A model generated the notes under the pieces. That model worked only from the letters and a program-made list of their open reading frames with translations, did not search any database and had not been told where the DNA came from. The translations under genes and the position numbers were made by a program. From Gammaproteobacteria bacterium (GTDB lineage Bacteria > Pseudomonadota > Gammaproteobacteria > Burkholderiales > Thiobacillaceae): 64,000 nt of DNA. Location: positions 434,001 through 498,000 of the forward strand of contig JAHJNN010000008.1 of assembly GCA_018820765.1 (NCBI GenBank), given 5' to 3'. Positions 32,586 to 44,128 of this stretch are shown piece after piece; position 1 is the stretch's first letter; every line of letters starts with the position of its first letter.

Positions 32586-33155
32586 ATGGCTGAAACCACC
32601 ATCGCCGACATCAAGCAGTCCGCCGAACTGAAAATGGGCAAGACGCTGGACGCGCTGAGGAACGATCTGGCCAAGGTGCGCACCGGGCGCGCCCATACCG
32701 GCATTCTCGACCACGTCATGGTCGAGTACTACGGCAGCCCGACCGCGGTGCCGCAAGTGGCCAGCGTGTCGCTGGTCGATTCGCGCACGCTGGGCGTGCA
32801 GCCGTACGAGAAAAACATGGTCGGCAAGATCGAAAAGGCCATCCGCGATTCCGATCTCGGCCTGAATCCGGCCTCGCATGGCGACATCATTCGCGTGCCG
32901 ATGCCCTCGCTGACCGAGGAGCGCCGCCGCGACCTGATCAAGGTGGTGCGCAACGAGGCGGAAGGCGCGCGCGTTGCGGTGCGCAATATCCGCCGCGATG
33001 CCAACGGCACGCTGAAGGACATGGTCAAGGCCAAGACCGCGACCGAGGACGAAGAGCGCCGCACCCAGGACGAGGTGCAGAAGCTGACCGACAAGTTCAT
33101 CGGCGAGATCGACAAGATGCTGGCCGACAAAGAGAAAGACCTGCTCGCAGTCTGA
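32586..33155 (+). CDS. frr: Ribosome recycling factor
   Basis: 189 residues (family about 185). Domain I three-helix bundle with [22 protein letters not shown] at the start and [21 protein letters not shown] at the end. Domain II in the middle ([21 protein letters not shown], then [17 protein letters not shown]). It splits post-termination ribosomes with EF-G. Strong AAGGAG 7 bases before the ATG. Confidence 0.98.
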   Translation: MAETTIADIKQSAELKMGKTLDALRNDLAKVRTGRAHTGILDHVMVEYYGSPTAVPQVASVSLVDSRTLGVQPYEKNMVGKIEKAIRDSDLGLNPASHGDIIRVPMPSLTEERRRDLIKVVRNEAEGARVAVRNIRRDANGTLKDMVKAKTATEDEERRTQDEVQKLTDKFIGEIDKMLADKEKDLLAV

Positions 33156-33166
33156 GCAGATTCGTC

Positions 33167-33913
33167 GTGTCTTCCCGCACGAAGCAAGCGATTCCGGAAA
33201 GTGCCGATGTGCCGCGGCATGTCGCCATCATCATGGATGGTAATGGCCGCTGGGCGAAGCGCCGGCTGATGCCACGCGTCGCCGGCCATCGCAAGGGCGT
33301 CGAGGCCTTGCGCGGAGTGATTCGCAGCTGCGCCGAGCGGGGCGTGCCGCATCTCACGGTATTCGCTTTCAGTTCGGAAAACTGGCGGCGTCCGCAGGAA
33401 GAAGTCACCCTCTTGATGGAACTGTTCCTGCGCGCACTGGAAAACGAAGTCGCCCGGCTGCACGAAAACGGCATCCGCTTTCGCGTCATCGGCGACCTGT
33501 CGGGGTTTTCCGAGCGCATCCAGACCTTGATCCGCGAGGCCGAAGCGCTGACGCGCAACAACACCCGACTCACCTTCACCGTCGCCGCCAATTACGGCGG
33601 GCGCTGGGACATCGTGCAGGCGGTGAAGAAACTGATGCTGTCGGGCGTACCGGCCGGTGCGGTGAACGAAACCACGTTGGCCGAGCAACTCAGCATGGCC
33701 GAGCTGCCCGAGCCCGACCTCTTCATCCGCACCGGCGGCGAGCAGCGCATCAGCAATTTCCTGCTGTGGCAGCTGGCCTATACCGAACTGTATTTCACCG
33801 ACACCTTGTGGCCCGATTTCGATGCGGCGGCGCTGGATCAGGCGATCGCGTCCTACCGCACCCGCGAACGCCGCTTCGGCCGCACCAGCGAACAGGTTCG
33901 AACTGCATCGTGA
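33167..33913 (+). CDS. uppS: Undecaprenyl diphosphate synthase (cis-prenyltransferase)
   Basis: 248 residues, GTG start 12 bases after frr. The [13 protein letters not shown] motif (Asp 24) binds the diphosphate, and [19 protein letters not shown] and [27 protein letters not shown] are further family motifs. It makes the C55 lipid carrier for peptidoglycan and O-antigen. Its substrate chain begins with the MEP pathway, of which dxr is encoded two genes later. Confidence 0.96.
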   Translation: MSSRTKQAIPESADVPRHVAIIMDGNGRWAKRRLMPRVAGHRKGVEALRGVIRSCAERGVPHLTVFAFSSENWRRPQEEVTLLMELFLRALENEVARLHENGIRFRVIGDLSGFSERIQTLIREAEALTRNNTRLTFTVAANYGGRWDIVQAVKKLMLSGVPAGAVNETTLAEQLSMAELPEPDLFIRTGGEQRISNFLLWQLAYTELYFTDTLWPDFDAAALDQAIASYRTRERRFGRTSEQVRTAS

Positions 33914-33935
33914 CGCACTTCAGGGCACCGCATCG

Positions 33936-34742
33936 ATGACGCCATTGGCCAGCCGGGTACGCACTGCCCTCGTGTTGCTGGCGGTGTTCGTGCCTGCCGT
34001 GTTGTGGGCATCTGCATGGCTGTGGGCGATCCTGATGGCGGGGATGATCGGCATGGCCGCGTTCGAATGGGCGCGCCTGAGCCATTTCCCGCCGCGGTCT
34101 GCGCGCATCTATGCCGCGCTGCTGGCGCTCGGCGCGCTGGCCTTGCGGTACGGGCTGGCGGCCGACTGGCCGGCTGTCCAGAGCGCGCTGATCGCGCTGG
34201 CCGTCGCCTTCTGGCTGCTGGTCGCCCCCTTGTGGCTGCTGGGGCGCTGGCATGCCGAGCAGCCCTTTGTCCGTGCCGTGGCCGGTGTGATGGTGCTGCT
34301 GCCGACCTGGGTGGCGCTGCTGTATCTGCATACGCGCGGTCCCGGCGTGCTGCTGGGCGTGATGGCAATCGCCTGGATTGCCGACACCGCCGCCTATTTC
34401 GTCGGCCGCCGCTTCGGCCGCCACAAGCTCGCCCCCACCATCAGCCCGGGCAAGACCTGGGAAGGTGTGGCGGGCGCGCTCGTGGCACTCGCGTTGTACG
34501 CGGCGGCCCTGAGTGCGGTGATCGGGATGCCGTTGCCGGCGCTGTTTCTCATGCTGGCCGCACTGCTGTACGTGTCGGTGCTGGGCGACCTGTTCGAATC
34601 CTGGATCAAGCGCGTCTCCGGCATGAAGGACAGCGGCGACGTGTTGCCGGGCCACGGCGGCGTGCTCGACCGCATCGACGCCCTGACGTCGACCCTGCCG
34701 ATCGCCACCGGCATGCTGATGTGGCTGGAGCGCTCCGTATGA
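33936..34742 (+). CDS. cdsA: Phosphatidate cytidylyltransferase
   Basis: 268 residues from ATG 33936; longer read-back overlaps uppS. Polytopic membrane protein with at least 6 hydrophobic segments. The CdsA signature is in the C-terminal part: [21 protein letters not shown] (split here as SGMKDSGD and [13 protein letters not shown]), preceded by [28 protein letters not shown]. It makes CDP-diacylglycerol. It overlaps dxr by 4 bases. Confidence 0.95.
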   Translation: MTPLASRVRTALVLLAVFVPAVLWASAWLWAILMAGMIGMAAFEWARLSHFPPRSARIYAALLALGALALRYGLAADWPAVQSALIALAVAFWLLVAPLWLLGRWHAEQPFVRAVAGVMVLLPTWVALLYLHTRGPGVLLGVMAIAWIADTAAYFVGRRFGRHKLAPTISPGKTWEGVAGALVALALYAAALSAVIGMPLPALFLMLAALLYVSVLGDLFESWIKRVSGMKDSGDVLPGHGGVLDRIDALTSTLPIATGMLMWLERSV

Positions 34743-35938
34743 AATCAGGCGACATCAAACCGCGCGTCCTCACCATTCTGGGCGCCACCGGTACCATCGG
34801 CGTCAACACGCTCGATGTGGTGGCGCGCCATCCCGATCGGTTCGAAGTCTTCGCGCTCACCGGCGCCACCCAGGTCGAGCGCATGCTCGAGCAGTGCCGC
34901 ACCCATCGCCCGCGCTTTGCGGTGATGAGCGAGCCGGCCGCCGCCGCCGCCCTGCGCGCGCGGGTTGCCGCCGAAGGTCTGGCGGTCGAGGTGCTCGAAG
35001 GCACCGCTGCCCTGACCGAAGTCGCCACCGCGCCCGAAGTGGATACCCTGATGGCAGCCATCGTTGGCGCCGCCGGACTGCCGGCCACACTGGCGGCGGC
35101 ACAGGCCGGCAAGCGGATATTGCTGGCCAACAAGGAAACCCTGGTGGTCTCCGGCCAGCTGTTCATGGATGCCATCGCCGCCAGCGGCGCCGAATTGTTG
35201 CCCATCGACTCCGAGCACAACGCCATCTTCCAGGCGCTGCCGCGCGACTTCAGCGGCGACTTCCAACAGGCCGGGGTGAAGGCGCTGTGGCTCACCGCCT
35301 CCGGCGGCCCGTTCCGCACCCTGTCGGCCGAGGCGATCGCGGCCGCCACCCCGGCGCAGGCGGTGGCGCATCCCAACTGGGTGATGGGCAAGAAGATTTC
35401 GGTCGATTCGGCGAGCCTGATGAACAAGGGTCTCGAAGTGATCGAGGCGCGCTGGCTGTTCAACGCCCGACCCGAGCAGATCAAGGTGGTGGTGCATCCG
35501 CAAAGCATCGTGCATTCCATGGTCGAATACGCCGACGGCTCGGTGATCGCGCAGATGGGCACCCCCGACATGCGCACGCCGATCGCCTACGCGCTGGGCT
35601 TTCCCGAGCGCATCGAGGCCGGCGTGTCGGCGCTCGAACTGATGGGCAGGCAGCTCACCTTCGAAGCCCCCGATACCGCGCGCTTCCCCTGTCTGCAGCT
35701 GGCGTTCGACGCGCTCGCCGCAGGCGGCAATGCCGCCGCCGTGCTGAACGCGGCCAACGAAGTCGCGGTCGCGCGTTTCCTCGACGGCGCAGTTCCGTTT
35801 CCCGCCATCGCCGCAAGTATCGCGCATACCCTGGATGCCCTCGCGGGCGGTGCCGCCGACACCCTCGACGATCTGCTCGAGGCCGACCGTCAGGCGCGCA
35901 GCGTGGCCGATGCCTATCTGGGGGCGCTGCGACCATGA
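34739..35938 (+). CDS. dxr: 1-deoxy-D-xylulose 5-phosphate reductoisomerase
   Basis: 399 residues. NADPH site [14 protein letters not shown] (14-27, with T in place of the commoner S in GATGSIG). Metal and substrate site motifs are [50 protein letters not shown] and [16 protein letters not shown]. Second step of the non-mevalonate isoprenoid pathway, feeding uppS upstream. ATGA overlaps at both ends. Confidence 0.97.
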   Translation: MKSGDIKPRVLTILGATGTIGVNTLDVVARHPDRFEVFALTGATQVERMLEQCRTHRPRFAVMSEPAAAAALRARVAAEGLAVEVLEGTAALTEVATAPEVDTLMAAIVGAAGLPATLAAAQAGKRILLANKETLVVSGQLFMDAIAASGAELLPIDSEHNAIFQALPRDFSGDFQQAGVKALWLTASGGPFRTLSAEAIAAATPAQAVAHPNWVMGKKISVDSASLMNKGLEVIEARWLFNARPEQIKVVVHPQSIVHSMVEYADGSVIAQMGTPDMRTPIAYALGFPERIEAGVSALELMGRQLTFEAPDTARFPCLQLAFDALAAGGNAAAVLNAANEVAVARFLDGAVPFPAIAASIAHTLDALAGGAADTLDDLLEADRQARSVADAYLGALRP

Positions 35939-37287
35939 GCGTGCTGCACACCATACTCTGGTTCCTGATTGCCATCGGCATCCTGGTGGTGGTGCACGAA
36001 TACGGCCACTACCTGGCTGCGCGGCTGGCCGGCGTCAAGGTGCTGCGTTTTTCGGTCGGTTTCGGCAAGCCTCTGCTCAGCCGCCGCTTCGGCCGCGACC
36101 AGACCGAGTGGACCTTGTCTGCGTTGCCCTTCGGCGGCTACGTCAAGATGCTCGACGAGCGCGAAGGCGAGGTGCCGGCCGCGGAAGCGCATCGCAGTTT
36201 CAACCGCGCGACGGTGTGGCGGCGCATCGGCATCGTCATGGCCGGCCCGGCCGCCAACTTCCTGCTCGCCATCGTGTTCTACTGGGCGCTGCTCCTGCAC
36301 GGCCTGCCGGCATTGAAGCCGATGATCGGCGAACCGCCTGCCGGCACCCCGGCGGCACAGGCCGGCCTGGCGGCGGGCGACGAGATCCGCCGCGTCAACG
36401 GCACCGACACGCCGTCGTTCCAGGATTTGCGGCTGACGCTGCTGCGCGCGGCGGTGGCGGGCGAGGCGATCGAGGTCGAACTGGCCGACGGCCGCAGGGC
36501 GCGGCTCGATGCCGGGCCGATGCAGACCGGGAATCTGGAGCAGGACATGCTGCGCCCCCTGGGCATCGTGCGCTACGAACCTGAAATCGAACCGGTCATC
36601 GGCCAGGTGCTGCCCGAGGGGGCCGCTGCGCGCGCAGGCTTCCAGCCCGGCGACCGGCTGCTTGCCGCCAACGGCGAAGCGGTGGCGAACTGGCAGGACT
36701 GGGTGCAGGTGGTTCGCCGGCATCCGGGCCAGCCCCTGCGCGTCGAATTCGAGCGGCAGGGCCGACGTGCCGAGCTGACCGTCGTGCCCGCCGCGGTGGA
36801 CGAAGCCGGCCAGCGCGTCGGCAAGATCGGCGCCGGCCCCGAGGTCGATGAAGCGGTACGGGCCATGCTGACGACCGAGGTGCGCTACGGCCCGGTCGAG
36901 GCGCTGTGGCAGGGGGCCGCGAAGACCTGGGACATGAGCGTGTTCACGCTGGAGATGATGGGCCGCATGGTGCTGGGCCAGGTGTCGTGGCGGAACCTGT
37001 CGGGGCCGCTCACCATTGCCGATTATGCAGGCCAGAGCGCCACCCTCGGCTGGATCAGTTTCGTCGGCTTCCTGGCGCTGGTGAGCGTGAGCCTGGGCGT
37101 GCTCAATCTGCTGCCGATCCCGCTGTTGGACGGGGGGCACCTCATGTATTATGTTGCCGAAGTTTTGACCGGTCGCCCGGTATCCGAACGCACCATGGAA
37201 ATCGGCAGCCGGATCGGCATGGCGCTGTTGCTGCTGCTGATGTCGTTTGCCCTGTTCAACGATTTGCAACGCCTGCTAGGCGGATGA
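35935..37287 (+). CDS. rseP: Site-2 intramembrane zinc protease RseP
   Basis: 450 residues. The HEXXH motif is HEYGH (His 21, Glu 22, His 25) in the first transmembrane helix. Two PDZ domains lie in the periplasm (about 115-195 and 205-285). The LDG motif [13 protein letters not shown] is in the third helix. RseP cuts anti-sigma-E after DegS in the envelope stress response. It is located directly before bamA, whose product's folding state feeds that response. Confidence 0.95.
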   Translation: MSVLHTILWFLIAIGILVVVHEYGHYLAARLAGVKVLRFSVGFGKPLLSRRFGRDQTEWTLSALPFGGYVKMLDEREGEVPAAEAHRSFNRATVWRRIGIVMAGPAANFLLAIVFYWALLLHGLPALKPMIGEPPAGTPAAQAGLAAGDEIRRVNGTDTPSFQDLRLTLLRAAVAGEAIEVELADGRRARLDAGPMQTGNLEQDMLRPLGIVRYEPEIEPVIGQVLPEGAAARAGFQPGDRLLAANGEAVANWQDWVQVVRRHPGQPLRVEFERQGRRAELTVVPAAVDEAGQRVGKIGAGPEVDEAVRAMLTTEVRYGPVEALWQGAAKTWDMSVFTLEMMGRMVLGQVSWRNLSGPLTIADYAGQSATLGWISFVGFLALVSVSLGVLNLLPIPLLDGGHLMYYVAEVLTGRPVSERTMEIGSRIGMALLLLLMSFALFNDLQRLLGG

Positions 37288-39578
37288 TAACAACCATGAT
37301 CCTGAACCGATTGACGCTTGCCCTCGCAGCCGTGTTTGCCGTGCAGCCCGTGTTCGCCGACGAACCCTTCGTCGTCAAGGACATCCGGGTCGAGGGCATC
37401 CAGCGCACCGAGGCGGGGACGGTGTTCAGCTACCTGCCGGTCAAGGTGGGCGAGGTGATGACCGACGAGAAAACGGCAGCGGCGATCAAGGCGCTCTATG
37501 CCACCGGTTTCTTCAAGGACGTGCGGCTGGAAGCGCGCGACGGCGTGGTGATCGTCACGGTCGAGGAGCGCCCGTCGATTGCCAAGATCACCCTGTCCGG
37601 CATCAAGGAATTTTCCGAGGAAGACCTCAAGGCCGGCCTCAAGCAGACCGGCCTGGCCGAAGGCCGTGTGCTCGACCGCGCCCTGGTGGACAAGGCCGAA
37701 CAGGAGTTGCAGCGTCAGTACTTCAACCGCGGCAAATATGCGGTCGAGATCAAGTCCACCCTGACCCCGCTCGAGCGCAACCGCGTTGCCGTCCAGTTCG
37801 ACGTGGTGGAAGGCGACAGCGCCAAGATCCAGCAGATCAACATCGTCGGCAACAAGGCGTTCAAGGAAAAGGAACTGCTGAACCAGTTCACCTCCACCAC
37901 GCCCGGCTGGCTGACCTGGTACACCAAGAACGACCAGTATTCAAAATCGCGTCTGGGCGGCGACATCGAGGCCCTGCGCTCGTTCTACCTCAATCGCGGC
38001 TACCTCGAATTCAACGTCGACTCCACCCAGGTGTCGATTTCGCCCGACAAGCAGGGCATCTACATTACCGTCAACGTGACCGAAGGGCCGCAGTACACGG
38101 TGTCGGACGTCAAGCTGGCGGGGCAGATGCTGGTTCCGGAAGACGAGCTGAAAAAGCTCGTCACGGTGAAGCCGGGCGAGGTGTTCGTGCGCGACCGCCT
38201 GACCGAGACCACCAAGAAGATCAGCGACCGCCTCGGCAACGACGGCTATGCCTTCGCCAACGTCAACGCCGTGCCCGAACTCGACAAGGAAAAGGGCACC
38301 GTCGCCTTCACCCTGTTCGTCGATCCCGGCCGCCGCGTCTACGTCAACCGCATCAACGTGGCGGGCAACACCAAGACGCGCGACGAAGTGGTGCGCCGCG
38401 AGATCCGCCAGATGGAAGGCGCGTATTACGACGCCGAAAAGATCAACCGTTCGCGCGAGCGGATCAACCGCCTGGAGTTCTTCAACGAGGTCAACATCGA
38501 AACGCCGGCGGTGACCGGGACCACCGACCAGGTCGACGTCAACGTCAGCGTGTCCGAGAAATCGACCGGCAGCGTCATGCTGGGCGCCGGCTTCTCGTCG
38601 TCGGAAGGGCTGATCCTGTCGGGATCGGTGTCGCAGAGCAACGTGTTCGGCACCGGCAACCGCGTCTCGGCACAGATCAACTCGGGCACCGTCAACACCG
38701 TGTATTCGCTGTCGTTCACCAACCCCTACTTCACCCTCGACGGCATCAGCCTCGGCTACGACCTGTATCGCCGGGATGTGGACTCGAGCGAGCTCGACAA
38801 CACCGGCTTTTTCGAGAACTCGACCATAGGCGCGGGCGTGCGGTTCGGCTTTCCGATCAACGAGCGCGACTTCATTTCGCTGGGCATGAGCTACGAGCAG
38901 AACAGCGTGAAGGTCGATGCCACGAGCCCGCAACAATGGCAGGACTTCGTGACCCAGTTCGGCACCGACAACGACACCCTGCGGCTGGATGGCTCCTGGG
39001 CGCGGGACACGCGCGACAACTACCTTTTCACCACCAAGGGCATGCTGCAGCGGGTGGCGGCCGAGGTCGGCACCCCCGCAGGCAGCCTGCAGTATTACAA
39101 GCTGTCCTTGCAGCACCAGCAGTACTTCACGCTGGGCAAGAGCTTCACGCTGATGCTGAACGGCGAGCTGGGTTTCGGCGACGGCCTGTCAGGCAAGCCC
39201 TTGCCGTTCTTCAAGAACTTCTATGCGGGCGGCACCAGCTCGGTGCGCGGCTTCCAGAACGGCACCCTCGGGCCCAAGGATGTCGATGGCGACGCGCTGG
39301 GCGGCAACAAGCGCGTGGTCGGCAATGCGGAACTCTTCTTCCCGTTGCCGGGACTCAAGGATGACAAGTCGCTGCGCATGTCGGCCTTCGTCGATGCGGG
39401 CGCCGCCTACGGAGCCGGCGAAGAGTTTTCGGTCGACGGGCTGCGCTATTCGGCAGGCATCGCGGTGCTTTGGGTCTCGCCGCTCGGCCCGCTCAAATTC
39501 AGTCTTGCACAGCCTATTGTCGAGAAGACGGGCGACAAGGCCGAAGTGTTCCAATTCACCCTCGGCAATGTGTTCTGA
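37284..39578 (+). CDS. bamA: Outer membrane protein assembly factor BamA
   Basis: 764 residues from ATG 37284, overlapping the rseP stop (ATGA); an in-frame ATG at 37296 is the alternative. Signal peptide through about residue 26 (AVFAVQPVFA). Five POTRA domains follow (start EPFVVKDIRVEGIQRT) and a C-terminal 16-strand barrel with the lid-loop motif VRGF and a terminal Phe (QFTLGNVF). Essential for inserting outer membrane proteins. bamD of the same complex is at 56348. Confidence 0.97.
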   Translation: MITTMILNRLTLALAAVFAVQPVFADEPFVVKDIRVEGIQRTEAGTVFSYLPVKVGEVMTDEKTAAAIKALYATGFFKDVRLEARDGVVIVTVEERPSIAKITLSGIKEFSEEDLKAGLKQTGLAEGRVLDRALVDKAEQELQRQYFNRGKYAVEIKSTLTPLERNRVAVQFDVVEGDSAKIQQINIVGNKAFKEKELLNQFTSTTPGWLTWYTKNDQYSKSRLGGDIEALRSFYLNRGYLEFNVDSTQVSISPDKQGIYITVNVTEGPQYTVSDVKLAGQMLVPEDELKKLVTVKPGEVFVRDRLTETTKKISDRLGNDGYAFANVNAVPELDKEKGTVAFTLFVDPGRRVYVNRINVAGNTKTRDEVVRREIRQMEGAYYDAEKINRSRERINRLEFFNEVNIETPAVTGTTDQVDVNVSVSEKSTGSVMLGAGFSSSEGLILSGSVSQSNVFGTGNRVSAQINSGTVNTVYSLSFTNPYFTLDGISLGYDLYRRDVDSSELDNTGFFENSTIGAGVRFGFPINERDFISLGMSYEQNSVKVDATSPQQWQDFVTQFGTDNDTLRLDGSWARDTRDNYLFTTKGMLQRVAAEVGTPAGSLQYYKLSLQHQQYFTLGKSFTLMLNGELGFGDGLSGKPLPFFKNFYAGGTSSVRGFQNGTLGPKDVDGDALGGNKRVVGNAELFFPLPGLKDDKSLRMSAFVDAGAAYGAGEEFSVDGLRYSAGIAVLWVSPLGPLKFSLAQPIVEKTGDKAEVFQFTLGNVF

Positions 39579-39602
39579 GGCTGGCCGTTTCTGGAGTATT
39601 CG

Positions 39603-40106
39603 ATGATGAAGTTCAAGCAGATTGCAATTTCCCTGGTTCTGGCGTCCGCGTTTGCGGCCGCCCCCGTCCTGGCCCAAACCAAGATCGGTTTCGTCAACAC
39701 CGAGCGGCTGCTGCGCGAAGCGCCGCTGTCGGTCGCCGCCCAGAAGAAGCTTGAGCGCGAATTCGCCGCCCGCGACCAGGAACTGCAGAAGCTCGCCAAG
39801 CAGGCGCGTGACCTGCAGGCCCAGCTCGACAAGGACGGCGTGACCATGTCCGACAGCGAGCGCAAGGCGAAGGAACGCGATCTCGGCAACCTCAACCGCG
39901 ACCTGCAGCGCCAGGGGCGCGAGTTCCGCGAAGACCTCAACCTGCGTCGCAACGAGGAGTTGGGACAGATTCAGGAGCGCGCGCGCAAGGCAATCCAGGA
40001 CATCGCCAAAGCCGAAAAATTCGACCTCATCGTCGAGCAGGCCGTCTACGTCGATCCCAAGAGCGACATCACCGACCGGGTGATGAAGGCCCTGGGCAAC
40101 AAATAA
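39603..40106 (+). CDS. skp: Periplasmic chaperone Skp/OmpH
   Basis: 167 residues. Signal peptide ending APVLAQ (about 24), then KIGFVNTERLLREAPL, the typical Skp start. A long charged coiled-coil arm region (about 50-130, for example KAKERDLGNLNRDLQRQGRE) and the terminal SDITDRVMKALG. Skp trimers hold unfolded outer membrane proteins for BamA. CTGGAG lies before the start. Confidence 0.93.
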   Translation: MMKFKQIAISLVLASAFAAAPVLAQTKIGFVNTERLLREAPLSVAAQKKLEREFAARDQELQKLAKQARDLQAQLDKDGVTMSDSERKAKERDLGNLNRDLQRQGREFREDLNLRRNEELGQIQERARKAIQDIAKAEKFDLIVEQAVYVDPKSDITDRVMKALGNK

Positions 40107-40127
40107 CCCCGGCTGTCACCCCATCCG

Positions 40128-41159
40128 ATGGCCGTAACCCTGGCAGCGCTGGTTGCCCGCTTTGGCGGAGAGCTTGTGGGCGATGGCGCGCAGGCGGTGA
40201 GCCAGGTAGCGCCGCTGGATCGTGCCACGCCTGACGAAATCGGTTTCGTCTCGCAGAGCAAGTATCTGAACCAGTTGGCCGACACCCGTGCGGGGGCGGT
40301 CATCCTGCCGCTGGACGCGCGCGATGCCACCGAGCTGCCGCGCATCCTCACGCCCAATCCCTATCTGTATTTCGCGCGTGTCTCGGCCCTGCTGAATCCG
40401 CCGCCGCGTCCGCCCGCGGGCATCCATGCGGCGGCCAGTGTCGCACCGGATGCGGACGTTGCCGCCGACGCCTGCATCGCGGCCGGCGCCGTGATCGGCC
40501 GCGGCGCAGTGATCGGCGCGCGCACCGTGGTCGGCCCCAACTGCGTCGTCGGCGACCATGCACGTGTCGGCGCCGATTGCCTGCTGCACGCCAACGTCAC
40601 GCTGTATCACCGCTGCGAAGTGGGCGACCGCGCCATCCTGCATTCGGGCTGCGTGATCGGCTCGGACGGGTTCGGCTTCGCGCCCAACGACGGCCGCTGG
40701 GAGAAAATCCCGCAGATCGGCCGCGTGCTGATCGGCGACGACGTCGAGGTCGGCGCCTGCACCACCATCGACCGCGGCGCGCTGGAGGACACGGTGATCG
40801 AGGAGGGCGTCAAGCTCGACAACCTGGTCCAGGTCGCGCACAACGTGGTGATCGGCGCGCACACTGCGATCGCGGCCTGCACCGGCATCGCCGGCAGCGC
40901 CAAGATCGGCCGCCACTGCACCATCGGCGGCGCGGCGATGATCTTCGGCCATATCGAGATTGCCGACGGCACCCGCATCTCGACCAACACCCTGATCACC
41001 AAGTCGCTGCCAAAGGCCGGCACCTACACCTCGGCGCCGCCGTTCACCGAACACGAGGTCTGGCAGAAGAACGCCGTCCACATGCGCAATCTCGACAAGC
41101 TGGCGAACCGCATCAAGCAGCTTGAAAAAAGACTCAACGAACTGGAAAGCAAATCATGA
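40128..41159 (+). CDS. lpxD: UDP-3-O-acylglucosamine N-acyltransferase
   Basis: 343 residues. N-terminal domain ([20 protein letters not shown]) binds UDP-GlcNAc. Left-handed beta helix of hexapeptide repeats spans about 100-320 ([34 protein letters not shown]) with catalytic His in [10 protein letters not shown]-terminal helix follows ([16 protein letters not shown]). Third step of lipid A synthesis. ATGA overlap with fabZ. Confidence 0.96.
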   Translation: MAVTLAALVARFGGELVGDGAQAVSQVAPLDRATPDEIGFVSQSKYLNQLADTRAGAVILPLDARDATELPRILTPNPYLYFARVSALLNPPPRPPAGIHAAASVAPDADVAADACIAAGAVIGRGAVIGARTVVGPNCVVGDHARVGADCLLHANVTLYHRCEVGDRAILHSGCVIGSDGFGFAPNDGRWEKIPQIGRVLIGDDVEVGACTTIDRGALEDTVIEEGVKLDNLVQVAHNVVIGAHTAIAACTGIAGSAKIGRHCTIGGAAMIFGHIEIADGTRISTNTLITKSLPKAGTYTSAPPFTEHEVWQKNAVHMRNLDKLANRIKQLEKRLNELESKS

Positions 41160-41602
41160 GCGTGATGGACATCGAGCAGGTCATGCAGTACTTGCCGCAC
41201 CGCTATCCCTTCCTGCTGATCGACAAGGTCACCGAGCTCGAACTCGGCAAGACCATCACCGCGATCAAGAACGTCACCATCAACGAGCCGTTCTTCAACG
41301 GCCATTTTCCGGGGGCGCCGGTGATGCCGGGCGTGCTGATCCTGGAAGCGCTGGCGCAGGCGGCGGCGATCCTGTCGTTCAAGACCAAGGGCTATGCGCC
41401 TGAGGACATCGGCATCGTCTACTTCGCCGGCATCGACGGCGCGCGCTTCAAGAAGCCGGTCAAGCCGGGCGACCAGCTGGTGCTCAAGGCCGAGATCGTG
41501 CGCGAGATGCGTGGCATCTGGAAATACAAGGGACGCGCCGAAGTCGACGGGGCACTGGTCGCCGAAGCCGAACTGATGGCGACCCTGCGCGACAAGCCCT
41601 AA
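41156..41602 (+). CDS. fabZ: 3-hydroxyacyl-ACP dehydratase
   Basis: 148 residues, hotdog fold. Active-site His 50 in [14 protein letters not shown] and Glu 64 in LILEALAQ. It dehydrates 3-hydroxyacyl-ACPs in fatty acid elongation, competing with LpxA/LpxD for the same substrates, which explains its conserved position between lpxD and lpxA. It ends at TAA that touches the lpxA ATG. Confidence 0.96.
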   Translation: MSVMDIEQVMQYLPHRYPFLLIDKVTELELGKTITAIKNVTINEPFFNGHFPGAPVMPGVLILEALAQAAAILSFKTKGYAPEDIGIVYFAGIDGARFKKPVKPGDQLVLKAEIVREMRGIWKYKGRAEVDGALVAEAELMATLRDKP

Positions 41603-42379
41603 ATGACGAATATCCATCCCACCGCGCTGGTCGCGCCGGGTGCCCGGCTTGCCGACGGCGTCGAGATCGGCCCGTATACGATCATCGGGGAGCATGTCGA
41701 GATCGGCGCCGGCACCACGGTCGGCGCGCATGCCGTGATCACCGGCCACACCAAAATCGGCGCACGCAACCGCATCTTCCATTTCGTCTCGCTCGGCGAA
41801 GCGCCTCAGGACAAGAAATACGCCGGCGAGCCGACCCGCCTGGAAATCGGCGACGACAACGTGATCCGCGAGTTCTGCACCTTCAACACCGGCACCGTGC
41901 AGGACCGCGGCGTCACCACCATCGGCAGCCACAATTGGATCATGGCCTACGTCCACATCGCGCATGACTGCGTGGTGGGCGACCGCACCATCTTCGCCAA
42001 CAACGCCTCGCTGGCGGGTCACGCCGAAGTGGGCGACTGGGTGATCCTCGGCGGCTTCACCGGCGTGCACCAGTTCTGCAAGATCGGCGCCCACGTGATG
42101 ACGGGCATCTCCAGCGTGGTGTTCAAGGACATCCCGCCCTTCGTCATGGCGTCCGGCCAGCCGGCCGCGCCGCACGGCCTCAACAGCGAAGGCCTCAAGC
42201 GGCGCGGGTTTTCCGCCGACGCGCTGGCGGCCCTGAAGCGCGCCTACAAGATTCTCTACCGCGAAGGCAACACGCTCGCCGAAGCGCTGGCCAAGCTTGC
42301 CCCCGAGGCGGCCAAGCACGCCGAAGTGCAGCAGCTCCTCGACTTCCTCGCACGCGCCGAGCGCGGCATCATCCGGTGA
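41603..42379 (+). CDS. lpxA: UDP-N-acetylglucosamine O-acyltransferase
   Basis: 258 residues. Hexapeptide beta-helix ([20 protein letters not shown], then [15 protein letters not shown]). The catalytic His is 121 in VHIAHDC (E. coli His 125 equivalent). The C-terminal helical domain carries [22 protein letters not shown]. First committed step of lipid A synthesis. Starts with no gap after fabZ; its TGA overlaps the GTG start of lpxB. Confidence 0.96.
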   Translation: MTNIHPTALVAPGARLADGVEIGPYTIIGEHVEIGAGTTVGAHAVITGHTKIGARNRIFHFVSLGEAPQDKKYAGEPTRLEIGDDNVIREFCTFNTGTVQDRGVTTIGSHNWIMAYVHIAHDCVVGDRTIFANNASLAGHAEVGDWVILGGFTGVHQFCKIGAHVMTGISSVVFKDIPPFVMASGQPAAPHGLNSEGLKRRGFSADALAALKRAYKILYREGNTLAEALAKLAPEAAKHAEVQQLLDFLARAERGIIR

Positions 42380-43506
42380 TTGATCTGGGTCTGGTCGCCG
42401 GCGAAGCCTCCGGCGATCTCCTCGGCGCGCACTTCGTCGCCGCACTGAAACAAAGCCATCCCCATCTGCGCGCCGCCGGCATTGCCGGGCCGCGCATGGT
42501 CGCAGCCGGCGTCGAGGCGATTTATCCGAGCGACAAGCTGGCGGTCAACGGCTACGTCGAGGTGCTGCGCCATCTGCCCGAGCTGTTGTGGATCCGCTCG
42601 CGCATCACCCGCCATTTTCTGCGCGAGCGACCGCGCGTCTTCGTCGGCATCGACGCGCCGGATTTCAATTTCACCCTGGAAACGAAGCTCAAGCAGGCCG
42701 GCATTCCCAGCGTGCACTTCGTCAGCCCGTCGATCTGGGCCTGGCGGCCGGAGCGCATCCATCGCATCAAACAGGCGGTGTCGCACATGCTGGTGGTGTT
42801 CCCGTTCGAGGCGCAGATCTATCGCGACGCCGGCATCCCGGTCAGCTACGTCGGCCATCCGCTGGCCGACGTGATACCGCTGGAACCCGACACCGCAGCG
42901 GCGCGTGCAGAATTGGGACTGGCATCCGGCCCGGTCATCGCGCTGCTGCCGGGCAGCCGGCTTTCCGAAGTGGCGCGCCATGCGCGGCTGATGCTCGACG
43001 CCGCCGTGCGCATTCGCCGCCAGCATGCGGACGCGCAGTTCGTGCTGCCCGCCGCGAGCGAGGCCGCCGCGCGGCTGATCCGTCAGGCATCGCAGGGTCT
43101 GGACTTGCCGCTGCACATTTTGGCAGGGCAGTCGCACATCGCGCTGGCGGCGTGCGACGTCGCACTGGTGGCCTCGGGCACCGCCACCCTCGAAGCCGCG
43201 CTGTTCAAGAAACCCATGGTGATCACCTACCGGGTGCCGGCGCTCACCGCCTACCTGATGCGCAAGAAGGCGCTGCAGCCATGGATCGGGCTGCCGAACA
43301 TCCTGGCGCGTGATTTCGTGGTGCCGGAGCGGGTGCAGGAAGCCGCCACGCCCGAGAACCTGGCAAACGATGCGCTCGCCTGGCTGGACGACGCGCCGCG
43401 CCGTGAGGCCGCCGTCGAAACCTTCCGCGCCATGCACCTGAGCCTGAGGCAGAACGCCAGCGCGCGCATCGCCGAGGCGCTCGATCCGTATCTGGAGGGG
43501 GCATGA
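42376..43506 (+). CDS. lpxB: Lipid A disaccharide synthase
   Basis: 376 residues from a GTG in the lpxA stop (GTGA). GT-B/GT19 enzyme: [15 protein letters not shown] (7-21), [31 protein letters not shown] (split across 95-125), [16 protein letters not shown], and [22 protein letters not shown]. It joins UDP-diacylglucosamine and lipid X. ATGA overlap with rnhB. Confidence 0.96.
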   Translation: MIDLGLVAGEASGDLLGAHFVAALKQSHPHLRAAGIAGPRMVAAGVEAIYPSDKLAVNGYVEVLRHLPELLWIRSRITRHFLRERPRVFVGIDAPDFNFTLETKLKQAGIPSVHFVSPSIWAWRPERIHRIKQAVSHMLVVFPFEAQIYRDAGIPVSYVGHPLADVIPLEPDTAAARAELGLASGPVIALLPGSRLSEVARHARLMLDAAVRIRRQHADAQFVLPAASEAAARLIRQASQGLDLPLHILAGQSHIALAACDVALVASGTATLEAALFKKPMVITYRVPALTAYLMRKKALQPWIGLPNILARDFVVPERVQEAATPENLANDALAWLDDAPRREAAVETFRAMHLSLRQNASARIAEALDPYLEGA

Positions 43507-44117
43507 CGTCGCGCCAGACGGTTGTATTGCATGTCGGCCCACTCGGGCTGTGCGGCGTCGACGAGGCCGGCCGCGGCCCGCTGGCAGGGCCGGTGACGGC
43601 AGCGGCCGTGATGCTCGACCCCGCGCGGCCGATCGACGGTCTGCGCGATTCCAAGAAGCTGTCCGCCGCCGCGCGCGAGCGCCTGGCCGATGCGATTCGC
43701 GAGCATGCCGCCGCCTGGTGCGTGGCCGAGGCCAGCGTCGCCGAAATCGACCAGCTGAACATCCTGCAGGCCACCATGCTGGCGATGCAGCGCGCCGTCG
43801 CCGGTTTGCAGGTGCCGCCGGACGACGTCTGGGTCGACGGCAACCGCTGCCCCAACTGGGTGTGGCGTTCGCAGGCGGTGGTCAAGGGCGACGACAAGGT
43901 GGCCGCGATCGCCGCCGCCTCGATTCTGGCCAAGACCGCACGCGACCGGTTCATGTGCCGCCTGCACGACGAATATCCCGCCTACGGGTTTGCCCGGCAC
44001 ATGGGCTACGGCACCGCCGCGCACCTGGCCGCATTGAAGGCGCACGGCGCCTGCCCGCAGCACCGGCGCAGCTTCGCCCCGGTTAAACTCCTGCTCGATC
44101 AAGCCACCCTGTTCTGA
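43503..44117 (+). CDS. rnhB: Ribonuclease HII
   Basis: 204 residues. Metal-binding motif [13 protein letters not shown] (Asp 20, Glu 21), [16 protein letters not shown] (third Asp), and HPAYG-type ending [22 protein letters not shown]. It removes RNA from DNA, including single ribonucleotides. Its place after lpxB is the classic betaproteobacterial order. Confidence 0.96.
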   Translation: MTSRQTVVLHVGPLGLCGVDEAGRGPLAGPVTAAAVMLDPARPIDGLRDSKKLSAAARERLADAIREHAAAWCVAEASVAEIDQLNILQATMLAMQRAVAGLQVPPDDVWVDGNRCPNWVWRSQAVVKGDDKVAAIAAASILAKTARDRFMCRLHDEYPAYGFARHMGYGTAAHLAALKAHGACPQHRRSFAPVKLLLDQATLF

Positions 44118-44128
44118 AAGGAATCCGC

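Noticed and set aside
30720-32879. 719-codon minus-strand frame opposite rpsB/tsf/pyrH/frr
   Set aside because: Antisense shadow of four clear genes; His/Asp/Val-rich translation with no recognised motif.
33822-34742. Longer cdsA starting at 33822
   Set aside because: The extra 38 codons are out-of-frame uppS sequence; ATG 33936 gives the canonical N-terminal membrane helix.
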